A stretch of DNA of 64,000 bases from Caballeronia arvi. Its GTDB lineage: Bacteria; Pseudomonadota; Gammaproteobacteria; Burkholderiales; Burkholderiaceae. The stretch lies in the NCBI RefSeq assembly GCF_001544695.2, contig NZ_FCOM02000024.1, forward strand, positions 1-64,000. The letters run 5' to 3'. The stretch's first letter is position 1. Every line of letters starts with the position of its first letter. Under the pieces are notes generated by a model. It was given only the letters and a program-made list of their open reading frames with translations, did not search any database and was not told the origin of the DNA. The position numbers were made by a program, and so were the translations under genes. Below, in pieces: positions 47,317 through 57,372 of the stretch.

Positions 47317-48840
47317 TCAAGCCGTTGCGACGGGGATCTTTCCGATTTTCGCCTGCCATTCGGCGGGACCGGTCTTGTGGACCGATGTTCCGGTCGAATC
47401 GACGGCAACCGTTACCGGCATGTCCTGCACGTCGAATTCGTAGATCGCTTCCATGCCGAGGTCTTCGAACGCGAGCACCTTCGCTTCGCGGATTGCCTTC
47501 GATACGAGATACGCCGCGCCGCCGACCGCCATCAGATAGGCCGCGTTGTGCTTCTTGATCGCCTCGATCGCGACCGGTCCGCGCTCGGCCTTGCCGATCA
47601 TCGAAATGAGGCCGGTCTGCGCGAGCATCATTTCCGTGAACTTGTCCATGCGCGTGGCCGTCGTCGGGCCTGCCGGACCGACGGCTTCGTCGCGCACCGG
47701 ATCGACCGGTCCGACGTAGTAGATCACGCGGTTCGTGAAATCGACGGGCAGCTTTTCGCCCTTGGCGAGCATGTCGGCGATGCGCTTGTGCGCCGCGTCG
47801 CGGCCCGTGAGCATCTTGCCCGACAGCAGCAGCGTCTGGCCCGGCTTCCACGACGCGACTTCTTCCGGCGTCAGCGTGTTCAGGTCGATGCGCTTGCTCG
47901 TCTCCGTGTTCGGCTGCCACGTGACCTTCGGCCATGCGTCGAGCGGCGGGGCGTCGAGCTTGGCTGCGCCCGTGCCGTCGAGCGTGAAGTGCGCGTGGCG
48001 CGTGGCAGCGCAGTTCGGGATGATCGCGATGGGCTTAGATGCCGCGTGCGTCGGCGCGGCCATGATCTTCACGTCGAGCACGGTTGCGAGACCGCCGAGA
48101 CCCTGCGCGCCGATGCCGAGCGCGTTCACCTTCTCGTGCAGTTCCACGCGCAGTTCTTCGATCCAGTCCTGCGGGCCGCGCGCGATGATGTCCTGAATGT
48201 CGATCGGGTCCATCAGCGATTCCTTCGCCATGACCATCGCCTTTTCGGCCGTGCCGCCGATGCCGATGCCGAGCATGCCCGGCGGGCACCAGCCGGCGCC
48301 CATCGTCGGGACGGTCTTGAGAATCCAGTCGACGATGGAATCCGACGGGTTCAGCATCGCGAACTTCGACTTGTTCTCCGAGCCGCCGCCCTTGGCCGCG
48401 ACCTGCACGTCGACCTTGTCGCCCGGCACGATCTCATAGTGGATCACGGCCGGCGTGTTGTCCTTCGTGTTCTTGCGGCCGCCTTCGGGCGGCGAGACGA
48501 TCGACGCGCGCAGCACGTTGTCCGGGTTCAGGTAACCGCGGCGCACGCCTTCGTTGATCATGTCGGTGACGGACATCGTCGCGCCGTCCCATCGAACGTC
48601 CATGCCGACCTTCACGAACACCGTGACGATGCCCGTGTCCTGGCAGATCGGACGCTTGCCTTCGGCGCACATGCGGCTATTGGTCAGGATTTGTGCGATC
48701 GCGTCTTTCGCGGCGGGGCTCTCTTCCAGCTCGTAGGCGCGGCCGAGCGCCTGGATATAGTCGAGCGGATGGTAGCAGCTGATGTACTGCAGCGAATCGG
48801 CGATGCTCTGAATCAGGTCTTCCTGCTTGATGACGGTCAT
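47317..48840 (-). CDS. fumA: Class I fumarate hydratase ([4Fe-4S])
   Basis: The 507-aa enzyme matches single-chain class I fumarases. Cluster-ligand cysteines are PICQDTGIV, GAGWCPPGM and PNCAATRHAHF. It converts fumarate to malate in the TCA cycle; the oxygen-labile cluster ties it to iron supply. The N-terminal alpha region and C-terminal beta region (SGKMLTGRDAAHKRI, VGPAGPTTATRMD) are fused as usual. The symbol distinguishes class only. Confidence 0.95.
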   Translation of the reverse strand: MTVIKQEDLIQSIADSLQYISCYHPLDYIQALGRAYELEESPAAKDAIAQILTNSRMCAEGKRPICQDTGIVTVFVKVGMDVRWDGATMSVTDMINEGVRRGYLNPDNVLRASIVSPPEGGRKNTKDNTPAVIHYEIVPGDKVDVQVAAKGGGSENKSKFAMLNPSDSIVDWILKTVPTMGAGWCPPGMLGIGIGGTAEKAMVMAKESLMDPIDIQDIIARGPQDWIEELRVELHEKVNALGIGAQGLGGLATVLDVKIMAAPTHAASKPIAIIPNCAATRHAHFTLDGTGAAKLDAPPLDAWPKVTWQPNTETSKRIDLNTLTPEEVASWKPGQTLLLSGKMLTGRDAAHKRIADMLAKGEKLPVDFTNRVIYYVGPVDPVRDEAVGPAGPTTATRMDKFTEMMLAQTGLISMIGKAERGPVAIEAIKKHNAAYLMAVGGAAYLVSKAIREAKVLAFEDLGMEAIYEFDVQDMPVTVAVDSTGTSVHKTGPAEWQAKIGKIPVATA

Positions 48841-48891
48841 GGCGTAAGCTCAGGGGGGACGAAATTATGTGTAGGCGTTCTGGGCGACGCT

Positions 48892-49482
48892 TCACTCGAT
48901 TGCGTTTCGGGGCGGCGAAAAAGATTCGTCGTGGAAATGGCGCGGATGCGTGTGCGTGGTCAACCGGTCCACGTACGCCATGATGAGCGCCGAGACGAGG
49001 AACGCGACGTGGATGATGACCTGCCACAACACGGTATGGAAAGTGTGCTGATCCGGGTTGATGAACGTTTTCAGCAGATGGATCGACGAAATGCTGATGA
49101 GCGCCATCGAGAGCTTCACTTTCAGCACGCCCGCGTTGACGTGATCGAGCCATTCGGGTTCGTCGGGATGGCCTTCCACGCCGAGCCGCGACACGAAAGT
49201 CTCATACCCGCCGACGATCACCATGATGAGCAGGTTCGAGATCATGACCACGTCGATCAGGCCGAGCACGACGAGCATGATGTTGGTCTCGTCGAGCGTC
49301 ATCGCGTGCGTGACGAGATGCCACACTTCCTTCAGGAACAGCACGACGTACACGGCTTGCGCGACGATCAGGCCCAGGTAAAGCGGCACCTGCAGCCAGC
49401 GGCTCATGAAGATGATTTTCGGCAGCGCTTTCATCGGGCCGGACGGCGAGGGCGAGGCGGAAGCATGCTTGGGAGCGGACAT
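48892..49482 (-). CDS. UPF0114 (YqhA/TIGR00645) family membrane protein
   Basis: The start is ATG 49482 ([12 protein letters not shown]); the product is 196 aa with about four membrane helices. Conserved blocks are [45 protein letters not shown] and [19 protein letters not shown]. The function of the family is unknown. It is 51 bp upstream of fumarase on the same strand. Confidence 0.88.
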   Translation of the reverse strand: MSAPKHASASPSPSGPMKALPKIIFMSRWLQVPLYLGLIVAQAVYVVLFLKEVWHLVTHAMTLDETNIMLVVLGLIDVVMISNLLIMVIVGGYETFVSRLGVEGHPDEPEWLDHVNAGVLKVKLSMALISISSIHLLKTFINPDQHTFHTVLWQVIIHVAFLVSALIMAYVDRLTTHTHPRHFHDESFSPPRNAIE

Positions 49483-50066
49483 GGGCGGCTTTTCAGTCGA
49501 TGGTCGGACCGGAGATGATGACGGGCGAATATGACGAACCAAAACGTGCGATGCGCCGGCGAATGCGGAGAGAAACGCATTCGCGGTATCGGGAAGCCCG
49601 CTATTGTAGCGCGTCACCGCGCGTGCTTGCCGAAAGCTTTCGGAAAGCGCCGATGGCATGTCGAGTCAGGCGCGTACGTCCAGGAACGTTACTGCCGACG
49701 TGCGACATCATCGCGATGAGTAAGAAAGCATCTCTGGATAACGCGCGGGGAGTTCAGTTACGATTGTGGGGCCGCATTGCGGGAGCCGCGCCGACTTCGC
49801 GTATACCCCGTGCCGATCGGCTCCGGCACGTAAGAAGCGGGTAAGTTGACGGGCTTATCTTCAAATCATTGCAGGATGGGCGCAGCAGGCGAATGTGCTG
49901 TGACATCTTCCGCGTCGCACGGGCGCGGTCATCATTATGGAGACACGGTCCGGAAGGGGAACGCTGCGCGTTGTCCGCTTTCGAACCTCATAACATGCGG
50001 CGCACGCGGCCCATTCAGCGACGCGCGCGCCGCCGGATTCTGGAAACACCATCAAAGGGGTTGTCG
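49483..50066. other. Spacer between UPF0114 and acs
   Basis: About 580 bp with no supported gene. It holds the divergent promoters. I did not find a confident -35/-10 pair; AAAGGGG at 50054-50060 serves acs. Confidence 0.4.
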
Positions 50067-52049
50067 ATGTCTGCGATCGAATCGGTTCTGCATGAAAAAC
50101 GCGTGTTCCCGCCGTCAGCCAAGGCATCGGCGGGTGCGGCAATCTCCGGCATGGACGCCTACAAGGCGCTCGCCGAGCAAGCCGAGCGCGATTACGAAGG
50201 TTTCTGGGCGGGCCTCGCGCGCGACACGCTTTCGTGGCACAAGCCGTTCACCAAGGTGCTCGACGAATCGAAGGCGCCGTTCTACACGTGGTTCGAAGAC
50301 GGCGAGCTGAATGCGTCGTACAACTGTCTCGACCGCCATGTCGAAGCGGGCCGCGGAGCCGACAACGCAATCATCTTCGAAGCCGACGACGGCACCGTCA
50401 CCAACGTCACCTATCAGGACCTGCTCGAACGCGTCAGCCGTCTCGCCAATGCGCTCAAGAAGCGCGGCGTGAAGAAGGGCGACCGCGTCGTGATCTATCT
50501 GCCGATGTCGGTGGAAGGCGTCGTCGCGATGCAGGCGTGCGTACGCATCGGCGCGACGCATTCGGTGGTGTTCGGCGGCTTCTCGTCGAAGTCGCTCAAC
50601 GAACGTCTCGTCGATGTCGGCGCGGTCGCTCTCATCACCGCCGACGAACAAATGCGTGGCGGCAAGGCGCTGCCTTTGAAGAGCATCGCTGATGAAGCGC
50701 TCGCGGCGGGCGGCTGCGAGAAGGTGAAGGACGTCATCGTCTACCAGCGCACGGGCGGCAAGGTCGCATGGACCGAAGGCCGCGACGCGTGGCTGCACGA
50801 GATCGTCGAGAACGAATCGGCGCAGTGCGAGCCGGAATGGGTCGGCGCGGAGCATCCGCTTTTCATCCTCTATACGTCGGGTTCGACGGGCAAGCCGAAG
50901 GGCGTGCAGCACAGCACGGCGGGCACGCTGCTGTGGGCCGCGCAGACGATGAAGTGGACCTTCGACATGAAGCCCGGCGACATCTTCTGGTGCACGGCAG
51001 ACATCGGCTGGATCACGGGGCATAGCTATATCGCGTATGGTCCGCTCGCGATCGGCGCGACGCAGGTGATGTTCGAAGGCGTGCCGACGTATCCGCACGC
51101 CGGCCGCTTCTGGGAGATGATCGACCGCCACAAGGTCACAATTTTCTACACCGCACCGACGGCGATCCGCTCGCTCATCAAGGTCTCGGAAGCGGATGCG
51201 AAAGTGCATCCGAAGAGCTACGACCTGTCGACGCTGCGCATCCTCGGCACGGTCGGCGAGCCGATCAATCCTGAAGCGTGGATGTGGTACCACGAGAACG
51301 TCGGCCGCGGCCAGTGCCCGATCGTCGATACTTGGTGGCAAACGGAAACGGGCGGCCACATGATCACGCCGCTGCCGGGCGCGACGCCGCTCGTGCCGGG
51401 TTCGTGCACGCTGCCGCTGCCGGGCATCATGGCCGCGGTCGTCGATGAAACCGGTCAGGACGTGCCGAACGGGCAGGGGGGCATTCTGGTCGTCAAGCGT
51501 CCGTGGCCGTCGATGCTCCGCAATGTGTGGGGCGACCCGAAGCGCTATCAGACGAGCTACTTCCCGGAAGAACTCGGCGGCAAGCTCTATCTCGCCGGCG
51601 ACGGCGCCGTGCGCGACAAGGAGTCCGGCTACTTCACGATCATGGGCCGCATCGACGACGTGCTGAACGTCTCGGGCCACCGTCTGGGCACGATGGAAAT
51701 CGAGTCGGCGCTGGTGGCGAATCCGATGGTCGCCGAGGCTGCGGTCGTCGGCCGCCCGGACGATACGACCGGTGAAGCCGTCGTCGCGTTCGTCGTGCTG
51801 AAGCGCTCGCGTCCGGAAGGCGATGAAGCGAAGCAGATCGCGACTGAACTGCGCAACTGGGTCGGCAAGGAGATCGGTCCGATCGCGAAGCCGAAGGACA
51901 TTCGCTTCGGCGAGAACCTGCCGAAGACGCGTTCGGGCAAGATCATGCGACGTCTTTTGCGCTCGCTCGCGAAGGGCGAGGAGATCACGCAGGACGTCTC
52001 CACGCTTGAAAATCCCGCGATTCTCGATCAGCTCGGCGAAGCGCGCTGA
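50067..52049 (+). CDS. acs: Acetyl-CoA synthetase
   Basis: The start is ATG 50067 ([18 protein letters not shown]); the product is 660 aa, normal for Acs. The AMP-binding motif is [22 protein letters not shown] and the C-terminal [14 protein letters not shown] with the acetylation-regulated Lys are present. It activates acetate to acetyl-CoA via acetyl-AMP. It lies 76 bp upstream of a sodium:solute symporter pair, as acs often lies beside acetate transporters. Confidence 0.97.
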   Translation: MSAIESVLHEKRVFPPSAKASAGAAISGMDAYKALAEQAERDYEGFWAGLARDTLSWHKPFTKVLDESKAPFYTWFEDGELNASYNCLDRHVEAGRGADNAIIFEADDGTVTNVTYQDLLERVSRLANALKKRGVKKGDRVVIYLPMSVEGVVAMQACVRIGATHSVVFGGFSSKSLNERLVDVGAVALITADEQMRGGKALPLKSIADEALAAGGCEKVKDVIVYQRTGGKVAWTEGRDAWLHEIVENESAQCEPEWVGAEHPLFILYTSGSTGKPKGVQHSTAGTLLWAAQTMKWTFDMKPGDIFWCTADIGWITGHSYIAYGPLAIGATQVMFEGVPTYPHAGRFWEMIDRHKVTIFYTAPTAIRSLIKVSEADAKVHPKSYDLSTLRILGTVGEPINPEAWMWYHENVGRGQCPIVDTWWQTETGGHMITPLPGATPLVPGSCTLPLPGIMAAVVDETGQDVPNGQGGILVVKRPWPSMLRNVWGDPKRYQTSYFPEELGGKLYLAGDGAVRDKESGYFTIMGRIDDVLNVSGHRLGTMEIESALVANPMVAEAAVVGRPDDTTGEAVVAFVVLKRSRPEGDEAKQIATELRNWVGKEIGPIAKPKDIRFGENLPKTRSGKIMRRLLRSLAKGEEITQDVSTLENPAILDQLGEAR

Positions 52050-52125
52050 TCGTGGATCGGCCGCTGCCAGTTGAGCAGCGGTCGATCCGTATTGCCGATG
52101 ACATGCGCTTTTGATAAAAAGCCGC

Positions 52126-52452
52126 ATGTCCGATTCCTCCAGCCCGACGCCTGCCTCGCCGCCGCCCGTATCCGTGGCGATGGCGCGCGCGCATCGACGC
52201 TACTGGCGTTTCAACGTCGCGCTGATCGCCGTGCTGATGACGATTGGCTTCATCGTCTCGTTCGGCCTGCCGCTCTTCGCACAACGTTTCGAGCACGTGC
52301 GCGTGGCGGGCTTTACGCTGCCGTTTTACTTCGGCGCGCAGGGCGCGATTCTCGTGTATGTCGCGCTGATCCTCGTCTATATCGTGCTGATGCAGATCGC
52401 CGATGCGCGACTGTTGCGCGCCGCCCGATCGGAACGAGGCGACGCGGCATGA
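52126..52452 (+). CDS. DUF4212 symporter small subunit
   Basis: The start is ATG 52126; the product is 108 aa with two membrane helices (FNVALIAVLMTIGFIVSFGL, GAQGAILVYVALILVYIVLM). DUF4212 proteins are small partners of VC_2705-type sodium:solute symporters. Its stop overlaps the symporter start by 4 bp, so translation is coupled. Confidence 0.88.
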   Translation: MSDSSSPTPASPPPVSVAMARAHRRYWRFNVALIAVLMTIGFIVSFGLPLFAQRFEHVRVAGFTLPFYFGAQGAILVYVALILVYIVLMQIADARLLRAARSERGDAA

Positions 52453-54473
52453 AGCTCACCAACCGGCTGATCCTTTCCTACACGCTCTATACCGTCGGCT
52501 TTCTGCTCTTCATCTTTCTGATGGAGCGCATCGAGCGCACGACGGGGCCGGGCACGTGGATCGGCTATGTGTTCCTGTTCGTGCCGATCGCGGTGTACGC
52601 GGTGATCGGCCTGTTGTCGCGCACGTCGGATCTCGTCGAATACTACGTGGCCGGTCGACGCGTGCCGTCTGCGTTCAACGGCATGGCGACCGCGGCCGAC
52701 TGGCTTTCGGCTGCGTCGTTCATCGGTCTGGCCGGTTCGATCTACGCGAGCGGTTACGACGGCCTCGCCTACGTGATGGGCTGGACGGGCGGTTACTGTC
52801 TCGTCGCGTTCCTGCTCGCGCCTTACGTGCGCAAGCTCGCGCGCTATACGATTCCCGATTTCCTCGGCACGCGCTTTTCCAGCAACCTCGTGCGCGCGCT
52901 CGCGGCCATCGCGGCGATTCTGTGCTCGTTCGTCTATCTCGTCGCGCAAATCCAGGGCATCGGGTTGATCGCGTCGCGCTTCATCGGCATCGAGTTTTCG
53001 ATCGGCATCTTCTGCGGACTCGCGGGCATTCTGGTGTGCTCGTTTCTCGGCGGCATGCGCGCGGTGACGTGGACGCAGGTCGCGCAGTACATCATCCTGA
53101 TCAGCGCGATGCTGATTCCCGTCTCGATGATCGCGCATCGCGAAGGCCTCGGCTGGTTTCCGCAATTCAACTACGGGCGTGTGTTGGAGCGTGTCGAAAC
53201 ACTGGAACGGGCAATGGCCGCATCGCCCGACGAAGCGCGCGTGCGCGCCGATTACCAGCGGCAGGCCGCGCAGATCCAGACGCGCATCGATGCGCTGCCG
53301 CAGTCGTTTCACGCCGAGCGTGCGCGCCTCGTCGCCGAGATCGCCGAACTGCGGCGGCACAACGGGCCGCTGCGCGAGATCAACGAGCGCGAGCGGGATC
53401 TGGCGGCCTTCCCGCGCGATCCCGCCGACGCACAAGTGAAGTGGTCGCGCGAACGCGACGCGCTGATCGAGCGCGTGGCGCCCCCCGTGCCAATGACCGA
53501 CGCCTTTGCGCCAGGTTCGGCGGGCGACGAGAGTCCACGCGTGCATCAGGTCAATTTTCTTGCGCTGCTGTTGTGTCTGTCGCTGGGCACGGCGAGCCTG
53601 CCGCACATACTCACCCGCTACAACACGACGACCTCGGTGTCGTCGGCACGGCGCTCGGTCGGCTGGACGCTCTTTTTCGTCGCGCTCTTCTATCTGACGG
53701 TGCCAGTGCTCGCGGTGCTCATCAAGCACGAGATATTGACGGGGCTCGTCGGGCATCGCTTCGCCGATCTGCCGCAATGGGTGACGCAGTGGCGTCGGGT
53801 CGAACCGTATCTGATCCGCATCAGCGATGTGAACGGCGACGGCATCGTGCGATGGGCCGGCATCCAGATGCAGCCGGACATGGTCGTGCTCGCGGCGCCG
53901 GAGATCGCCGGGCTGCCGTATGTCATCTCGGGCTTGATCGCGGCGGGCGCCTTGGCCGCGGCGCTGTCGACGGCGGACGGGCTCCTGCTGACGATCGCCA
54001 ATGCGCTGTCACACGATGTCTATTACTGCATGGTCGATCGCCGTGCGACGAGCCAGCGGCGCGTGACCATCTCCAAGATTCTGCTGCTCGGCGTGGCGTT
54101 GCTGGCGTCGTACGTGGCGTCGCTCAATGCGGGCAATATTCTTTTTCTCGTCGGCGCGGCGTTCTCGCTCGCGGCGTCGAGTCTCTTTCCAGCGCTCGTG
54201 CTCGGCGTGTTCTGGAAGCGCACGACGCAGCGCGGCGTCGTGGCTGGCATGATCGCGGGGCTCGTCGTGTGCGTGTATTACATCGTGTCGACGTATCCGT
54301 TCTTCGTGCAACTGACGGGCTTCGCGGGGCCGCGCTGGTTCGGCATCGAGCCGATCAGCTCCGGCGTCTTCGGCGTGCCTGCTGGCTTCGCGGTGGCGAT
54401 TGCGGTGAGCCTTTTCGACCGGAAACCGGATGCCTACACGCGCGCACTCGTCGATTACATTCGTCATCCATAG
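52449..54473 (+). CDS. Sodium:solute symporter, VC_2705 subfamily
   Basis: The 674-aa SSS-family transporter has about 13 membrane helices (GMATAADWLSAASFIGLAGS, GTRFSSNLVRALAAIAAIL). A cytoplasmic insert of about 100 residues (about 245-350) is charged and coiled-coil-like (RVETLERAMAASPDEARVRA, RLVAEIAELRRHN). Near residue 460 the loop DVNGDGIVRW looks like a calcium-binding EF-hand loop. With the DUF4212 subunit and acs next door, the substrate is probably acetate or a similar carboxylate. Confidence 0.9.
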   Translation: MKLTNRLILSYTLYTVGFLLFIFLMERIERTTGPGTWIGYVFLFVPIAVYAVIGLLSRTSDLVEYYVAGRRVPSAFNGMATAADWLSAASFIGLAGSIYASGYDGLAYVMGWTGGYCLVAFLLAPYVRKLARYTIPDFLGTRFSSNLVRALAAIAAILCSFVYLVAQIQGIGLIASRFIGIEFSIGIFCGLAGILVCSFLGGMRAVTWTQVAQYIILISAMLIPVSMIAHREGLGWFPQFNYGRVLERVETLERAMAASPDEARVRADYQRQAAQIQTRIDALPQSFHAERARLVAEIAELRRHNGPLREINERERDLAAFPRDPADAQVKWSRERDALIERVAPPVPMTDAFAPGSAGDESPRVHQVNFLALLLCLSLGTASLPHILTRYNTTTSVSSARRSVGWTLFFVALFYLTVPVLAVLIKHEILTGLVGHRFADLPQWVTQWRRVEPYLIRISDVNGDGIVRWAGIQMQPDMVVLAAPEIAGLPYVISGLIAAGALAAALSTADGLLLTIANALSHDVYYCMVDRRATSQRRVTISKILLLGVALLASYVASLNAGNILFLVGAAFSLAASSLFPALVLGVFWKRTTQRGVVAGMIAGLVVCVYYIVSTYPFFVQLTGFAGPRWFGIEPISSGVFGVPAGFAVAIAVSLFDRKPDAYTRALVDYIRHP

Positions 54474-54499
54474 GGGCTGGCGCGGACGCGGGAAGTTGG

Positions 54500-54505
54500 T
54501 ATAAT
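54500..54505 (+). promoter_or_regulatory. -10 box of tRNA-Ser
   Basis: TATAAT at 54500-54505 lies 11 bp upstream of the tRNA and is followed by GC-rich discriminator bases. No good -35 is seen at the usual distance. Confidence 0.6.
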
Positions 54506-54516
54506 CGCGGTCTTCC

Positions 54517-54606
54517 GGAGAGATGGATGAGTGGTTTAAGTCGCACGCCTGGAAAGCGTGTATAGGGTAAAACCTATCGGGGGTTCGAATCCCCCTCTCT
54601 CCGCCA
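54517..54606 (+). tRNA. tRNA-Ser (anticodon GGA)
   Basis: The 90-nt tRNA has acceptor GGAGAGA pairing TCTCTCC, anticodon stem CACGC/GCGTG with loop CTGGAAA (GGA), a long class II variable arm (TATAGGG...CCTATC), T-loop GGTTCGAATC and encoded CCA. It reads UCC/UCU. Confidence 0.97.
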
Positions 54607-54612
54607 GCTTTT

Positions 54613-54650
54613 CAAGCCCTTGATCTTCAAGGGCTTTTTCTTTTTCTGCG
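54613..54650 (+). terminator. Terminator of tRNA-Ser
   Basis: AAGCCCTT pairs with AAGGGCTT around GATCTTC, followed by TTTCTTTTT. Confidence 0.88.
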
Positions 54651-55081
54651 TCCCTAATTGAGTTAGGCATCGTGTATCGCGCGTTTTGCTGATATGCGTG
54701 AAACGCAGAGTGTCGTTGTTTCGAAGATCGCGAAGATTCGATATCGCAGGCTTCGAGCTTCCGACGTTTCACAGGCGATCGAAAGCTCACCGATTTTTTG
54801 GAAAATTCGGATACCTACGGATTCACTGAGAGAACAGACGACAGCGATGCGCGAACGCGCATGCAATATTTTGAGCAGGGGAAAATCAGGCGGGAAGGTT
54901 GTCGTAAGAGTAGTGGGCGCCACGGCATGACTGCGCCTCTAATAATGCTCGATGAACTCTCGCACATGGCAGGGCGCAGCGGCGCATGTCACCCACCTCT
55001 TACGACATTCAGAAGCATAGTCGATGCAATTCGGAATGGAATCGGAAAAGTCGCGATATTCTCAGCGTGAACCGCAAACCA
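54651..55081. other. Lower-GC region after tRNA-Ser, no supported gene
   Basis: About 430 bp of clearly lower GC than its surroundings follow the tRNA terminator. Short frames on both strands lack Shine-Dalgarno sequences and family features. No repeat of the tRNA 3' end was found, so integration cannot be shown. Confidence 0.45.
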
Positions 55082-55342
55082 TCAGCGGCGCGCAGTGTTG
55101 CGCTGCGAATGTGTATCGTGAGCGAATGCTGCGATCGGATCGTCCCCGGCTGTCGCGGCGACGGTTTGCCGCGGCGCGTTCTGCACGGGCTTCGAGGTTT
55201 TTCGCGATGCAGCAGGCTGCGGCTGCGCGCGCGCAACTTCCGCGTTTGTCATCCAGTGTTCGGTGTACTGCGCGCGAACGGTAATCGCACTGAATAGGAA
55301 CGTGACGGCGATTGGCGTCAATAGGACGCTTGAGGTGCGCAT
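55082..55342 (-). CDS. Small hypothetical secreted protein
   Basis: The frame from ATG 55342 codes 86 aa with a signal peptide (MRTSSVLLTPIAVTFLFSAI, cleavage near VRAQ) and a polar mature part with EHWMTNAEVARAQPQPAAS. The Shine-Dalgarno is weak. No family is recognised. Composition fits the host. Confidence 0.5.
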   Translation of the reverse strand: MRTSSVLLTPIAVTFLFSAITVRAQYTEHWMTNAEVARAQPQPAASRKTSKPVQNAPRQTVAATAGDDPIAAFAHDTHSQRNTARR

Positions 55343-55487
55343 GGCTTTGTCGTTGGGGCCGAAAGGAAGGGCATTGCAGAGCGACGCCGGGCGGGACACG
55401 CGACTTCGCCCGCCACGAATGAAAAGCCCCGCGTCGGGCGCGGGGCATCGCGTCATCGCGCCGATGGCAGGCGCGATATCGGAAAGC

Positions 55488-55862
55488 TCAATGATGGATC
55501 AGCAACTGAGCGGGCTGATTTTCAGCATCGTAATGCAGAGCGGAATTTGCGGCCTGCTCTTCGTGAACCAGGACCTCGCGCGCTGCCTGAGCGCCTCGCT
55601 CGTAACCGGACTTCGTTGCGTGCTCTTCGAGCGCCGCGATGAGCGGCAACTGTTCTTCCGCGACCGAGCGCATCAACTCCAGCATGTCCCGGCGCATCGC
55701 TTCCGGATACGCGCAGAAGTGCTCGAAGCCGCCCGGCGCGGCAACGATGTTCACGAGCGACGTCAGCAGCCGCGCGCGATTGCTGCAGTGCTCGCTGATC
55801 TGCACCGATTGCGAGAGCGTCGCGTGGCCGTGCGCATCGACGGAAATTTGCAGATTGTTCAT
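55488..55862 (-). CDS. Hypothetical cytoplasmic protein
   Basis: The start is ATG 55862 (MNNLQISVDAHGHATLSQS) behind AGAGGC; the product is 124 aa. It is predicted helical (CSNRARLLTSLVNIVAAPGG, RDMLELMRSVAEEQLPLIAA) with no signal or membrane span. No family is recognised. Confidence 0.65.
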   Translation of the reverse strand: MNNLQISVDAHGHATLSQSVQISEHCSNRARLLTSLVNIVAAPGGFEHFCAYPEAMRRDMLELMRSVAEEQLPLIAALEEHATKSGYERGAQAAREVLVHEEQAANSALHYDAENQPAQLLIHH

Positions 55863-55993
55863 CAATAAGCCTCTTTCTATATGACGAGAGGCACGCATTT
55901 AAGCCGCTTCAGCGGTGAAAAACGACCGGACGAATCCTATTACCCAGGCACGCGACGATACTTTACTTTCGCTTCGGGACCGGCGCGAGCAGA

Positions 55994-56128
55994 TCAGGCA
56001 AAGAGCCGCGCCATCCAGCGCCAGAACGTACGCCAGCGCCCCGGAGTGTCGATGAGCGACGCATCCATGTCGCGTTCCCAGTTGTCTTGTTCCCTGCGCG
56101 GCTGAACGACGAGTGTCCCGAAATACAT
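55994..56128 (-). CDS. 44-residue hypothetical protein
   Basis: The start is ATG 56128 (MYFGTLVVQPRREQDNWERD) with GGAG 7-8 nt upstream; the C-terminal part WRTFWRWMARLFA is amphipathic and Trp/Arg-rich. No family is recognised. It is plausible because of the Shine-Dalgarno and unusual composition. Confidence 0.45.
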   Translation of the reverse strand: MYFGTLVVQPRREQDNWERDMDASLIDTPGRWRTFWRWMARLFA

Positions 56129-56303
56129 GGCGAAACTCCGTTGACGGCTATCGATGACGAAAGGCGTCGCCGTGCGCGACTGCCATGCGTTCAGGATGCC
56201 GATGCGTCGCCAGCCGCGAAACCCTCGTGACGGCGCCCGCCGGACGCCGGGAGCCACGCCGCCGCGGGGGGATGGTCGAAAGAGGGGACGCTGTCCGGGC
56301 GCG

Positions 56304-57242
56304 TCAGACGGGATCAGGCAGCGCGCGCAGGCGCCTGAGCGCCGCTCGCGATTCGTCGCGGGCAGCCTTGTTCAGCCAGCGAACCGCTTCGTCGACTGCG
56401 TCCTTGTCGTTCAGCGATGGCGCGACGCGTCGGACGACGGCCTCGCTCGCGAGCACGTCATGCAGGCGCACGAGCGCCGCCTGCGCCGCGAGCAGATGTG
56501 CCATCGTATGCCGGTGCCCGCGCTCCAGAACCGGCGCGAACAGTTCGAGCAGGCATTGCAGTTTCGCCGCGGCTTCCTCGATGCTGCGCAAGGTCTTCGC
56601 ATCCACGCGCTTCATCCTGGCCGCGCGATGCTCCCGCTTGCTGAGCAGATCGTCGGCGAGCGACACGCGCTGACGCGCGAACGTTTCCAGCGAACGATCC
56701 TCACCGCGCGCTTCCAGGCGGCGAAGAGCATCGGCGAGCGCGCGGCGCAGCAGCACGTCGACGTGCGCGCGGCGCAAGATCACGCAACTCGTCGCCGATG
56801 CCGCGCGCCGCTCCTGCCGCAGCGTCTGCACGACCGGCCCGAGACGCGCGCAGCTCGTTTGCGCGCGAGCAAGCAGGTCGCACGCGGCATCGAAATCATG
56901 CGGTTCGCCGGCGATGTCGGCGAGACGTTTGAAGCGCTTGCGTACGACACGCGCCTCTTTCTCGTCGAGCAGCGGCTCGAATGCCCACCACAGCGCGCGC
57001 AGGCGCCGAAGCGTCGAGCGCATTCGTTCGAGCAGCGCGGCGTCGGCGCGCCCGGTCATCAGTTCCGCTTGCTGAAAGGCTTCGGACGCGAGCGGCGCCG
57101 TCAGCATGACGAAAGCATCGGCGACAGGCTGATCGCGAAGAGAGAATGGATCGGAGACGCGGGGGCGCGCGGCGGCAGGAAGAGAACCGAGCGAGCTGCT
57201 GAGGCTCTTTCGTGCGAGCGCTGGGTCGAAATTCAGTGTCAT
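56304..57242 (-). CDS. CHAD domain protein
   Basis: The 312-aa all-helical protein has the CHAD layout of two four-helix bundles, with basic and conserved His residues (RMRSTLRRLRALWWAFEPLL, VRKRFKRLADIAGEPHDFDA). CHAD domains bind inorganic polyphosphate. It diverges from the PiT phosphate transporter gene (291 bp between starts), which supports a role in phosphate storage. No CYTH domain is fused. Confidence 0.88.
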   Translation of the reverse strand: MTLNFDPALARKSLSSSLGSLPAAARPRVSDPFSLRDQPVADAFVMLTAPLASEAFQQAELMTGRADAALLERMRSTLRRLRALWWAFEPLLDEKEARVVRKRFKRLADIAGEPHDFDAACDLLARAQTSCARLGPVVQTLRQERRAASATSCVILRRAHVDVLLRRALADALRRLEARGEDRSLETFARQRVSLADDLLSKREHRAARMKRVDAKTLRSIEEAAAKLQCLLELFAPVLERGHRHTMAHLLAAQAALVRLHDVLASEAVVRRVAPSLNDKDAVDEAVRWLNKAARDESRAALRRLRALPDPV

Positions 57243-57358
57243 GTCTCGGTATGCACTTTTATCGCACGACGTTTCGTTCTGCTTGCACTTCGGTCGCGCG
57301 CCGCCGTTCTGCGGCGGTCGTCCAAAGGGTGCTGGCCGGAAACATAGACATGCAAAAT

Positions 57359-57372
57359 GTCATGTGTATGAC
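57359..57372 (+). promoter_or_regulatory. Inverted repeat in the CHAD-PiT spacer
   Basis: GTCAT-GTGT-ATGAC (57359-57372) is a 5-bp-arm palindrome midway between the divergent CHAD and PiT genes. It contains TGTCAT as in Pho boxes, but the Pho direct repeat is not clear. Confidence 0.3.

Noticed and set aside
54517-55081. Attachment-site duplication after tRNA-Ser
   Set aside because: No second copy of the tRNA 3' end (GGGGGTTCGAATCCCCC) was found downstream in the window.
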